From the NCBI GenBank assembly GCA_002506275.1, contig DAXG01000040.1, positions 1 to 26,977 on the forward strand: a stretch of DNA of 26,977 nucleotides, written 5' to 3'. Both the position numbers and the translations under genes were made by a program. Below the pieces are notes generated by a model. That model was not told the DNA's origin, did no database searches, and saw only the letters and a list, made by a program, of their open reading frames with translations. The stretch comes from Euryarchaeota archaeon UBA259. Lineage in GTDB: Archaea > Thermoplasmatota > Poseidoniia > Poseidoniales > Poseidoniaceae. Below are positions 1 through 8,785 of this stretch, one piece after another. Positions within the stretch are counted from its first letter, which is position 1. Every line of letters starts with the position of its first letter.

Positions 1-3000
1 GACGGTACATGACCACACCAGCGGTAACCAGTCCAAGTAGAAGCAGTGTCAAGACATAGGCCCACGACGGGATTTGCTTTTCTTCTTCCTGGAACTTATA
101 CGAAAGCATCGAGGCTTGCCCTGCGTCCAAAGCGAACTCATCCAGTGTCTGTTGAGAGAGGCGGGGGTCATTGATAAGAATTTCAAGAGTAACCATGCCC
201 CATTCATCGACATCCCCGTACGGAGGGTCCGACTTGAAATCGAACTCTGCCACACCGTCTGCATCCGTCAACGGTTGCAGTGGATTCGAAAGCTGGGTGC
301 CGTTCTCAGAATACATGTAAATGGTAACCGTAATTCCAGACACTCCTTGCTTTGTGTCTTCAGCGGTAATCAAAATTGAGCCTCCGATATCCTCTTGTTC
401 GTTTTCGACAACCTCATCCAAAGTCACCAAAATATCGGCGTTGATTTTAACGTAAATCGGATGGGCTGAACTTGCAGCATTGAGATAGTGCTCATCATGC
501 CGAGGTGTTTCCAAATGAAGATATTGAGAGCCGGCTGAAAGGAACGGTGGGGCGGTTGCTGTCAAAGTGAAGTTCCCATTTGCCCAGTCAATAAGCAGAT
601 TATCCAAGCAACGAGCCCCGTCTTTCTGAGCTAAACATTGTGAACCATTACCCAAGTACAAGGTCACATTATCGAATACTTCTCCCAATCCACCAATCTC
701 TGAAATAGAGCCGGTAAGAACGATTGGAGCGAACGTCGAATCGGAACGAACAACGATGTTCGATGATGTTTCATCGATTGTAATTTGAGCATTTGCCCAA
801 ACTGTTGCAGTTCCGGTAGACTGTGTACCCAAGTGGGCTTGTGTGCCTTCGAAGTAAACGGTGAAAAGGTGGTCACCACGGAGAAGATCAAGCGTTGCCG
901 GGACTATCGCCGACCAACTGCCATCATCTTGAGTGGTCAGAGTCATCAATTCCACATCATCGAGTCGAAGACTGAGTTCCATGTTCGCAAGGCCATCGTT
1001 GTTGACCGTATCAATATCATAAAGCCGTCCGGACAGCGTCCAAAGATTTCCACGAGTTGCATCCTTTCCGTCATCAAAGATGAGTGTTACATCCGAGCGA
1101 TGTGCCAAGAAGAATGTGGTATTGCCCGTGTTGGAACGATAGAATCCTTGGGCTTCGACAACTGCAAACAGCGAATTGTTACCAAATCCAAACGTATCTG
1201 GAACCGTCCATTCGTAGGTGAATGCACCGGTTGAATCGGTCAAAACGGTTGCAATGACCAAGCCTTCAACTTCGAGTTCAACTTCCAAGTCAGCGACACC
1301 GGTCAATTGATTGTCGACAACTGTTCCAGTGATGGTGGTGTTCTGACCAACGGCCACTGGGCTTTCCATTGAGACACTTACCAGAATCGGGCTGAATACA
1401 TTCCATGTACCAGTGGCATTGCTTGGAAGATAGAATGGAGTTCCAGTGAAACGGATTTCCAAATCAATTGGACCCAGTTGAGCATCAGCAGGAACAGGGT
1501 AAACAGCAGTAAACAAGCCGGTTTCATCGGTCGAGACATTGGTCATCCATTGCCCACCAAGCCAAACCTCAACGCTGAGATTGTCAAGAGGTGAATCAAC
1601 CAAGTCCAATAAACGGCCTTGAATCGTCATCAATGCTTCACGATCGACTTCACCGGTAGCGGTCAAGAGAAGAATCTTCGTTGGAACACTGACGTTAAAG
1701 TCGACTTGCGCACTGCTGGGCAGATAGTAATCAGGGTTCCCGGGGTCACCAACTCCAATTGGGTCAACCCAGTCTCTACCGCCAAGGAAGCGGACTTCAA
1801 TCTGGTGAGCTCCCGCCGCAGTGTTTTCGGGTAGTGTCCATGCGACAGAGAAGGTTCCGTTGGCTGCATTCGTTTCGACACTCGAAACGGGTACGCCATC
1901 AATGAGCAGGTGAACGATAGCAAGTGATGGAACACCATCAATGGCAAGGCTCTGGCCAAGGTCGTCCAACAAAATACCTTCAACGCTGAAAGAATCACCA
2001 GCGACCAGGGTCGCAGGAGACGAAGTGATGGTTATATTCGTCTGGGCAAGAACAACGAATTGAGTCGAAGCATTCGAACCGAGTATTCCTGTCGTACCTG
2101 GGGTGCCAGAGAAAAGGACCTCTAAATCATTGAATCCAACACTTTGGTTCGATGGGACGACAAGAGATCCGTATGCGGTTCCGTTCTCGAAAGTCGTCAA
2201 TGTAGTGCTTACATCGGTGCCGGTGAGCCGAACCAACACTTGTTGAGCTGAAATTGGTGAAAGCGTGTTGTCGCGAAGGAGGACCTGGACAGTGACGTTT
2301 TCACCACGTTCTGTTCGGTCGTTCAATGACGGAGAGCCTATTCCATCCAAGGATGGCTTAACAAACACAAGTGTCGAGAATCCTCGACTGTCGAAAGACG
2401 CATTACTTACTGAGCCGATGTAATAGTTAACGCTGGGCACGTACGAAGCTTCCAGAGAGTTGTTCCCTGCTTCAAACGCTTCGCTCAGTAAGAGAGAAGC
2501 ATTCCAAAGACCCCCTGCAGTCACTGAACCACCGGTCACGGTGAAACCAATAGGTAGTCCGTTAATACTGAAGAGAATGTTCGACGGTAATACAGTTCCA
2601 TCACGTTGTTCAAGCCCACTGCCATTGTCGCTAAGTACACGGCCTGATACATTGAACGAAGTTCCGGCAATTGGGTTTGCAGCAATTGGGTCGACAATCA
2701 TAACGGTCGTTGAACGTATGGTGACGGTTGAGAGATTCACTTGCGTTGACAGCAAGTCAGCTGAACCGTTGAAGACCAAGGTAACCACAATCAATCCTAA
2801 CGGATGCGAGAAGGGGACAAGGTGGCTAAAGTTCGCAGACCCTTCGCCGTCAGTTTGAGTACCAGGCAGCCATGTTTCGTGGAACTGAATGTCAACATCG
2901 AATCCCGAAAGCGGAGCGAAGAGGTTGGAAGATTCAAGCAAGCGAGCAGTGATGTTGACCGTTGAGCCTCTGTTCACAGTGATCGGGTTCAACGGCTGAA

Positions 3001-6000
3001 TATTGTTGAATTGGCTGACACCCATGACGAGTATACCGGATTGCGTTGTAGCCGTGAGATAGAACGGTGAAGAACCTTCGATGACCGTGATGACCAAAGT
3101 TCGGTCACCGCGTAGAGTTCCGTTACCTGATGTATCGGTTGGAACGCTCATGTTGAATGTACCGTTCGGAGACGTTTGATACGAGGAGACCAACAGTTCG
3201 TCAGGATTGCTAAGCCAAAAGGCTGACATTTCAACAGGAGATGTAAGAGGGCGTGTTGGGTCATCAGCATCGAGAACTTGGCCAAGGACGTTGAAGTCTA
3301 TACCAGCGGTGGTAACTGTTGGAACAGAGTCGAGCCGTATATCACTGGGCACCTGGACCGTCAAATTGACAATCGAAGAATTACCTGTTCGTCGAGAGTT
3401 GCCAACCGCAAGACCGTCGGTAAGGTCGTCGTAGACGATGACCAAGACGTCATAGAATCCTGGATTGATTCCGGTGGCGGTCCATTGCAAGGTCGAGTTA
3501 CCTTCGGCATCAGAAACGCCAAAGCCCATCGATGTGTTGGAGTTGCCCCAATCGAAAATGAATTCCACATTCGCATCAGATACGTTTGATCGATCTGCTA
3601 AATCGGTGACCTTTGCAATGAAGTCAACCGACTGGTTCATTTCGACAATGAGAGCATCCCTCTCTGGTTCAATCACAAACTCAGATTCAATACCAACAAG
3701 TGTTGAAGGGAGGAGTGGAACCGCAGGAGGCACGGAAGAATCGACAAATCGATAATAGGAGCCACCGTCAGGAGCCATTGTGTCGAAATCCATACCAAGA
3801 ACAACCTCGTATGCATTCGAAGGGTTCGAAGTCGGTGCAGTGAAACTGAGATTGAAACTTCCAGTCGTGTTGTTCAAGAAACCTTGAGAAAGGTCAAACG
3901 GTTGACCTTCGAAGTTGAACATCGTCAATGTAAGCATGGTAATGTTGTCACCAAGTACTTTCACATTCGGATACTGCGCATCAAAAATATCTCCAAATAT
4001 GTAACTGGTATTACCGATATGCGTCCAATCTTGACTTACACTCAAGTTCCAATCAACTTCAGCAGCCACACGAATCTGAGCCAGGCCAGTAGACGGTTGG
4101 TACAAGTCCGAACCATTGAACGAAATTGAGAAAGGATAGTCACCAGCAAGAAGCGTGGAATCAATAAGCCAACTGATGGTCATCGACTCTGAAATCGGGT
4201 CAACGGTCGTATTTACCCAAGAGCCGTTGAATCCGAAATCAAAGTTACCAGAGATAAAGAGGTCGCTCGAGAGCCCACGATGGTCCAAAACAGTCACCAA
4301 AATGGAAGAATCTGAGCCTCGAAGTTGAGAACTTGCCAGTACCTCAAACTCGAGGAAACCTCGAAGGAGGTGCGGAGCACTTGAAGAGAGGTTTGCATCA
4401 TCAGTCGCTTCGATAGCGTCGGGGAAGAATCGAAGCTGAATTTCAATTTCGCCCGCTAAGACTTGTGCATCGGCAGTCGTGAGCAGATGCTGAAGACTGA
4501 ATGCACCGTTCACTGTCCGGTTGAATACCTGGAGCCAATCATCGGATGTTCCGTTTTGACGGATGGAAAAAGAAAGGTTTCCGGGCATAGCCACAGGTGA
4601 AGCACCCGTCGTTAACGCACTACCGTTAACCCATAAATCATCATTGATGACAAGGATGCTCTTGTTTGTCAACGGGCCTTCGAGGGTGGCAGTCAAGTTC
4701 GGTGCATCACGCACATCAATCAAAATGGCTGTCGTTGTTGGTCGCAAATGGAATTGAACCGGAGTCAGGCCTACAACTTGAGTATCCTGCCACCCAGAGA
4801 ATCCAAGTGTTGCAGAAACATTCGTCTTGGTTTCCAGCGGGTCAAGTTCAAGTTCGATGCTCCACGAACCATCGGAATTAAGAGGGCTGCTCAAGTTTGT
4901 GAAACCGTTGACTGAGGAAGTAAAGGAAAGCCAAATTTCGGGTGGGCTATCATCCAGTATTCCGACGTTCTGAACAGCGTCGAATGGAGGGCTTTCCAGC
5001 TTGAGTGTTCCTTCGATAACAGTGAGGGCCCCTGCACCGGCAATGGGGGCATTGATTGCATTCGGACCTGTATGATTGATGACGGAGTCATCGGTAACAT
5101 TGACATAACCATCGTAAACAATTCCGGATTCTGAAACATAGCCTTGCTGATCGAGTTTTACGACCACACGGTACATGCCTGGGCCTGCCATTTCCGGTGG
5201 TGACCCGGTGAAGCTGAATGTACCGTTGGAGAGCGTGACTTCAGAACCTATTTGGAAACCCGGAATTGAAGCAGCACCTGGCACTTGGCCTTCAAGTCCA
5301 ACTGGGACTAAGTAACCCACAAGTGGAAGGAGGGGTATCGCAGTGGCGTTTTCAGTAAACCGAAGTTGTCCTGAGACGGTGAGTGTGTTGTTGGCATCAC
5401 GGTCGTACAGGAGCGAGGAGATGCTCTGATTGACGATTTCTACTTCCTCTGCGGCAGGGCACGCATCGAAAGCAATCCAACCAAGGTCGGTATCACCGTT
5501 CGCTGCATTTTGTTGCAAGCGAACTTCACCCCAAGTCGTCAGGTCATTGGAGTAAACAGTGTACCCTTCTCCATTCCAAGTACCACCAGAGAATCCGGAT
5601 ACCTTACGGGCAGGAAGACCAGCCAGACGAGCCATCGTAACAAAAGCCGTGTTGAATTCGGAACATGTTCCTTCAAAAACCGATTCAACTAAACTCGTGC
5701 TCAAATCTTCTGTCGTTGGGATTCGCGAACCGTTGTAATTGCGTTTGAAATCGGTCGTCGCATTGCCGTTAGCGAGGAAGTCTTGAATGGCCAGTGCACT
5801 GTCGTATGCGTTGGTTGCGCCCGACTCAGAAACAATCGCTGTCGTGACATTCAAAAGGTATGAACTGGCATTGGTAGGGTCAGTAAAAGAAGAGGGTAAG
5901 ATTAACTCATAACTTGAATTTGCCCCTGGAACTGTCGAGGAAGCGAGTGTTGCCCAATCGAAGTAATATTCGGGTTGCTGGACGTATATTTCTTGAATCG

Positions 6001-8605
6001 GGCCGGTAACAACTCGTATGTTGTGGGAGTCATTTGACCGTTGCAACACTCCAGCTGAATCCACAATGAACGATATATTCGAAATGGAATCAGGCACAGG
6101 AAGGCTGCCTATGTCAATTGGGTTTTGGTACTTGATGAACCAGTCCAATGTCTCGTTGGCAAAGGCCAAGTCAGCAAGGTGAGTGAGGTTTGAAGAGGGC
6201 AGAACAATCGCTTCATACGGGTGCACAGACTCAAGGTGGGCATAGGTTGTTCCTGTGTAGAAATCATAGGTGGTCATTCGCCAACGATGGACAATACTTG
6301 TATCAACAGCACCAGAGGTGTTGTTTGCCCAGAATACAATTTCAGTAGGAGTGATATCATCGGAAGGATCGAATGGGTCGAAAGGTGAGCCAACACAACC
6401 CAAGACCCAGAACTCTTGACTGCATTCCATTCCGTCACTCATTCCTCCACCATCGGTATCCGGATTGGTCCAGTCTGTACCAGTTTGGTTCTCAACAGCG
6501 TCAGGGACACCATCACCGTCAAAATCTGCTGGGAGGAGGTCGTCGGTTGGATCGTTCTCTGGATTCGTCCCGTCGAAGTATTCATCTCGATCGCTAACTC
6601 CGCCTGCATCGGTGTCCAAGTCAAGGTCGTCGGTGACCCAGACATCGGAAGAACCGTTGAGAATACCGATAAACGAAAGGTCACAGCCAGTCGTGGTCTC
6701 AAAGTAGTTGTTAAGGCCGTCAAGGTCTTCATCCAAGAGATTCACACACGGCTCGTTCGGATCGGTGTTGTCAAAGACCTCATCGAAATCGCTCACACCG
6801 TCAGCATCTGTGTCAGCAAGAGTAGGATTTGAAAACCAGCCGAAAGTTCCAAGCAATTCCTGCCAGTCAGCCAGTCCATCTGCGTCCGTATCGAGATAAT
6901 CGTCATCGCAGTATGTTTGTGTTGTACCGATTGTACCTGAGGCTGTTGCCGAAGTGTGGCAGAATGAACCGTTACGGTTCGATACTTGCGTTACACCTGC
7001 AACCGGTGCAGGTGAAACACCTTGTAAGAAATTGTTCACCGTTGCCGCATAGGCGAACGGAATCCAGGTGCCTGAGGTATTGAACCAACCAACACCACCG
7101 CTCGGGTTAAACCCAGTACCGTCGAGAACTTCGAGTTGGCCATTACCACCGTTCCATACAACAACAGTCGTTTCAAAATTGACCAACGAATCACATGGAT
7201 CGGTGCCGTGTGAAACGTTTCGCTCATCACCGTCGTTGATTCCACCGAAATCCGTGTCGGCGACATCCCATAATGTGCAGGAAAGATTCTCTTCCCAGTT
7301 TTGTATCCCATCGTTGTCTTCATCCCCCGAATCTTCCATCCGGGTCGGGTCGGTTTCCCCAGCGTCAAGAACGCCATTGAAATTGGAATCTTCATCGCCG
7401 TCATCAAAAGCATCACCGTCGGTATTGTTACTTCGAGGATTGCTTGCTTGTGGTGGGTTTCCGTAACCTGCGTTGATTTCAACACCATCGGGGATACCAT
7501 CTCGGTCCGTATCCGACGAAGTTGGGTCCGTGAGCAAGGTTAACGCCTCGTATGAGTCGTTCAGTCCGTCTCCGTCAGAATCAGCTCGTTGTGGGTTGGT
7601 CGAAGTGATGCCATCGACTTCCGCAGTGAACGTTGCGCATCCACCAGGGCCAACACCATCGACGGGGTCACACGGCGAGGTTGTCTCCGTTACGATACCA
7701 TCAGGCCCATTTCGGAAACAGGGAGATGAACCGCACATCGTAGTCCAAGTAGGATTCACGTATTCCAGGAGATTGATTAAACCGTCACCATCGGGGTCGC
7801 CGTTTGGCCCGTCAGCATTGGATGGAGAAGTTGCGTTGAGACCGTTCGCAGCCTCCCAACCGTCGTCCATTCCGTCGCCATCGGTATCCCATCCGGCAAC
7901 ATCTTCGTCTTCGATTCCATCGCCATCATCATCGTTTGAGGAACAATCGGCATCACCATCGTTGTCTGGATCTGCTGAATCCACCAGGCCGTCCTTGTCA
8001 TCGTCAAAACCGTTGGTACAGATGTTCCCCACTGGATCTTCATCGCACAGTATGATGCTGCCTTGACCGTCAGAGCCACTGTCACCGCAACCGGGACGGT
8101 TGTATTGAAGCGCATCTTCTTCGTTCCAATCGTTGACTGGAACTGTACCGTTCCACCAAACGCCGCGATCCAATATATTCGGCGTTGATGAACTGTCCCA
8201 AGAGGAGGGCTGAAGGTAGGAATATTCTTGCAGATTCGACATACCGTCTCCATCTGGGTCACCAACTGCCCCGTCTACACCGTTGCTGGAAAGTGGGTCA
8301 AGTCCGTATTTCCATTCCCAACCGTCAGGTAGGCCATCGTTATCTGAATCTGGATCGTTTGGAGCGGTATTCATCAAGTACTCAAGACCGTATGTTAGAC
8401 CGTCACCGTCTTGGTCTGATGCCGCAAGTACATCCATAGAAACGTACGGAATGGCCGCGAATGTTGAAAGCAACATCATGGCCGTTAATGCAACAGATTT
8501 GAACGCATTTCGATGCTGAAGAATTTGCCATTGGAAGCGCGGCTCGGTGGGGGAAATTGACGTGCGCATTGCTTTCACTGTTGTTCGGCTTGTTTGATGC
8601 CTCAT
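1..8605 (-). CDS. Giant membrane-anchored surface protein, 3' end outside the window (TSP3-like repeats, transglutaminase-like domain, Ig-like modules)
   Basis: I translated this frame by hand and found it open from ATG 8605 to the left edge, about 2,868 codons. In order: signal-type hydrophobic stretch at about 37-56; thrombospondin-3-like Ca-binding repeats with DxDGDG and DTDxDGxxD motifs at about 62-750, broken at about 474-568 by a Gly/Asn/Thr-rich insertion; a TgpA-like transglutaminase region at about 900-1060 with Cys981 in GTCSEF and Asp1047 in WIAFDACP, but Thr1023 in TTWGEV where HAWxEV is usual; many Ig-like or prealbumin-like beta modules at about 1060-2830; and a membrane helix at about 2845-2866, followed by the edge. 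The module pattern suggests an extracellular adhesin or scaffold; this function is inferred. The Ig part is rich in N-x-S/T sequons and nearly free of Cys. ATG 8605 is preferred because an A/T box lies 22 bases upstream; ATG 8569 in the same frame is the alternative. Confidence 0.9.
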   Translation of the reverse strand, partial: MRHQTSRTTVKAMRTSISPTEPRFQWQILQHRNAFKSVALTAMMLLSTFAAIPYVSMDVLAASDQDGDGLTYGLEYLMNTAPNDPDSDNDGLPDGWEWKYGLDPLSSNGVDGAVGDPDGDGMSNLQEYSYLQPSSWDSSSTPNILDRGVWWNGTVPVNDWNEEDALQYNRPGCGDSGSDGQGSIILCDEDPVGNICTNGFDDDKDGLVDSADPDNDGDADCSSNDDDGDGIEDEDVAGWDTDGDGMDDGWEAANGLNATSPSNADGPNGDPDGDGLINLLEYVNPTWTTMCGSSPCFRNGPDGIVTETTSPCDPVDGVGPGGCATFTAEVDGITSTNPQRADSDGDGLNDSYEALTLLTDPTSSDTDRDGIPDGVEINAGYGNPPQASNPRSNNTDGDAFDDGDEDSNFNGVLDAGETDPTRMEDSGDEDNDGIQNWEENLSCTLWDVADTDFGGINDGDERNVSHGTDPCDSLVNFETTVVVWNGGNGQLEVLDGTGFNPSGGVGWFNTSGTWIPFAYAATVNNFLQGVSPAPVAGVTQVSNRNGSFCHTSATASGTIGTTQTYCDDDYLDTDADGLADWQELLGTFGWFSNPTLADTDADGVSDFDEVFDNTDPNEPCVNLLDEDLDGLNNYFETTTGCDLSFIGILNGSSDVWVTDDLDLDTDAGGVSDRDEYFDGTNPENDPTDDLLPADFDGDGVPDAVENQTGTDWTNPDTDGGGMSDGMECSQEFWVLGCVGSPFDPFDPSDDITPTEIVFWANNTSGAVDTSIVHRWRMTTYDFYTGTTYAHLESVHPYEAIVLPSSNLTHLADLAFANETLDWFIKYQNPIDIGSLPVPDSISNISFIVDSAGVLQRSNDSHNIRVVTGPIQEIYVQQPEYYFDWATLASSTVPGANSSYELILPSSFTDPTNASSYLLNVTTAIVSESGATNAYDSALAIQDFLANGNATTDFKRNYNGSRIPTTEDLSTSLVESVFEGTCSEFNTAFVTMARLAGLPARKVSGFSGGTWNGEGYTVYSNDLTTWGEVRLQQNAANGDTDLGWIAFDACPAAEEVEIVNQSISSLLYDRDANNTLTVSGQLRFTENATAIPLLPLVGYLVPVGLEGQVPGAASIPGFQIGSEVTLSNGTFSFTGSPPEMAGPGMYRVVVKLDQQGYVSESGIVYDGYVNVTDDSVINHTGPNAINAPIAGAGALTVIEGTLKLESPPFDAVQNVGILDDSPPEIWLSFTSSVNGFTNLSSPLNSDGSWSIELELDPLETKTNVSATLGFSGWQDTQVVGLTPVQFHLRPTTTAILIDVRDAPNLTATLEGPLTNKSILVINDDLWVNGSALTTGASPVAMPGNLSFSIRQNGTSDDWLQVFNRTVNGAFSLQHLLTTADAQVLAGEIEIQLRFFPDAIEATDDANLSSSAPHLLRGFLEFEVLASSQLRGSDSSILVTVLDHRGLSSDLFISGNFDFGFNGSWVNTTVDPISESMTISWLIDSTLLAGDYPFSISFNGSDLYQPSTGLAQIRVAAEVDWNLSVSQDWTHIGNTSYIFGDIFDAQYPNVKVLGDNITMLTLTMFNFEGQPFDLSQGFLNNTTGSFNLSFTAPTSNPSNAYEVVLGMDFDTMAPDGGSYYRFVDSSVPPAVPLLPSTLVGIESEFVIEPERDALIVEMNQSVDFIAKVTDLADRSNVSDANVEFIFDWGNSNTSMGFGVSDAEGNSTLQWTATGINPGFYDVLVIVYDDLTDGLAVGNSRRTGNSSIVNLTVQVPSDIRLDSVPTVTTAGIDFNVLGQVLDADDPTRPLTSPVEMSAFWLSNPDELLVSSYQTSPNGTFNMSVPTDTSGNGTLRGDRTLVITVIEGSSPFYLTATTQSGILVMGVSQFNNIQPLNPITVNRGSTVNITARLLESSNLFAPLSGFDVDIQFHETWLPGTQTDGEGSANFSHLVPFSHPLGLIVVTLVFNGSADLLSTQVNLSTVTIRSTTVMIVDPIAANPIAGTSFNVSGRVLSDNGSGLEQRDGTVLPSNILFSINGLPIGFTVTGGSVTAGGLWNASLLLSEAFEAGNNSLEASYVPSVNYYIGSVSNASFDSRGFSTLVFVKPSLDGIGSPSLNDRTERGENVTVQVLLRDNTLSPISAQQVLVRLTGTDVSTTLTTFENGTAYGSLVVPSNQSVGFNDLEVLFSGTPGTTGILGSNASTQFVVLAQTNITITSSPATLVAGDSFSVEGILLDDLGQSLAIDGVPSLAIVHLLIDGVPVSSVETNAANGTFSVAWTLPENTAAGAHQIEVRFLGGRDWVDPIGVGDPGNPDYYLPSSAQVDFNVSVPTKILLLTATGEVDREALMTIQGRLLDLVDSPLDNLSVEVWLGGQWMTNVSTDETGLFTAVYPVPADAQLGPIDLEIRFTGTPFYLPSNATGTWNVFSPILVSVSMESPVAVGQNTTITGTVVDNQLTGVADLEVELEVEGLVIATVLTDSTGAFTYEWTVPDTFGFGNNSLFAVVEAQGFYRSNTGNTTFFLAHRSDVTLIFDDGKDATRGNLWTLSGRLYDIDTVNNDGLANMELSLRLDDVELMTLTTQDDGSWSAIVPATLDLLRGDHLFTVYFEGTQAHLGTQSTGTATVWANAQITIDETSSNIVVRSDSTFAPIVLTGSISEIGGLGEVFDNVTLYLGNGSQCLAQKDGARCLDNLLIDWANGNFTLTATAPPFLSAGSQYLHLETPRHDEHYLNAASSAHPIYVKINADILVTLDEVVENEQEDIGGSILITAEDTKQGVSGITVTIYMYSENGTQLSNPLQPLTDADGVAEFDFKSDPPYGDVDEWGMVTLEILINDPRLSQQTLDEFALDAGQASMLSYKFQEEEKQIPSWAYVLTLLLLGLVTAGVVMYR

Positions 8606-8626
8606 AAGGGAAATGGTGCGATGTTC

Positions 8627-8636
8627 ATACAATATT
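8627..8636 (-). promoter_or_regulatory. Probable TATA box of the giant surface-protein gene
   Basis: On the minus strand this reads AATATTGTAT and ends 22 bases before ATG 8605. That spacing fits an archaeal TATA box driving a leaderless or nearly leaderless transcript. No Shine-Dalgarno motif lies between the box and the ATG. Confidence 0.5.
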
Positions 8637-8691
8637 CATGTTCCGAAGATTCCTTTGCGGGGTGAAAACGTAAAGAAAGCCTCGCAGTTGC

Positions 8692-8713
8692 CACTTTTAA
8701 TCCTGCAAAAGTG
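8692..8713. repeat. 7-bp inverted repeat between the two surface-protein genes
   Basis: CACTTTT and AAAAGTG are perfect complements separated by 8 bases. The repeat lies in the 180-base gap after the 985-residue protein gene and before the TATA box of the giant gene. It could be a weak 3'-end hairpin for the upstream gene or an operator. The sequence does not decide which. Confidence 0.35.
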
Positions 8714-8785
8714 AAGAAGAAACCCTTCAGAGTTATTTCGAGACTTTTTGCTGGTTCTCACCCAGTGACACGGGGTCGAAAAGCA

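Noticed and set aside
785..1234. 149-codon plus-strand open frame
   Set aside because: Antisense to the continuous reading frame of the giant surface protein; no start signals and no recognisable domain.
7473..8066. 197-codon plus-strand open frame
   Set aside because: It lies opposite the Asp-rich repeat array of the giant gene. GAC/GAT-rich codons give long antisense frames with few stops; the product is Ser/Pro-rich with no motif.
6400..8420. Possible CRISPR or tandem DNA repeat because of recurring GTC/ATC-rich motifs
   Set aside because: Spacing is irregular and the motif is the codon pattern of DxDGDG protein repeats, not an identical DNA repeat with spacers.
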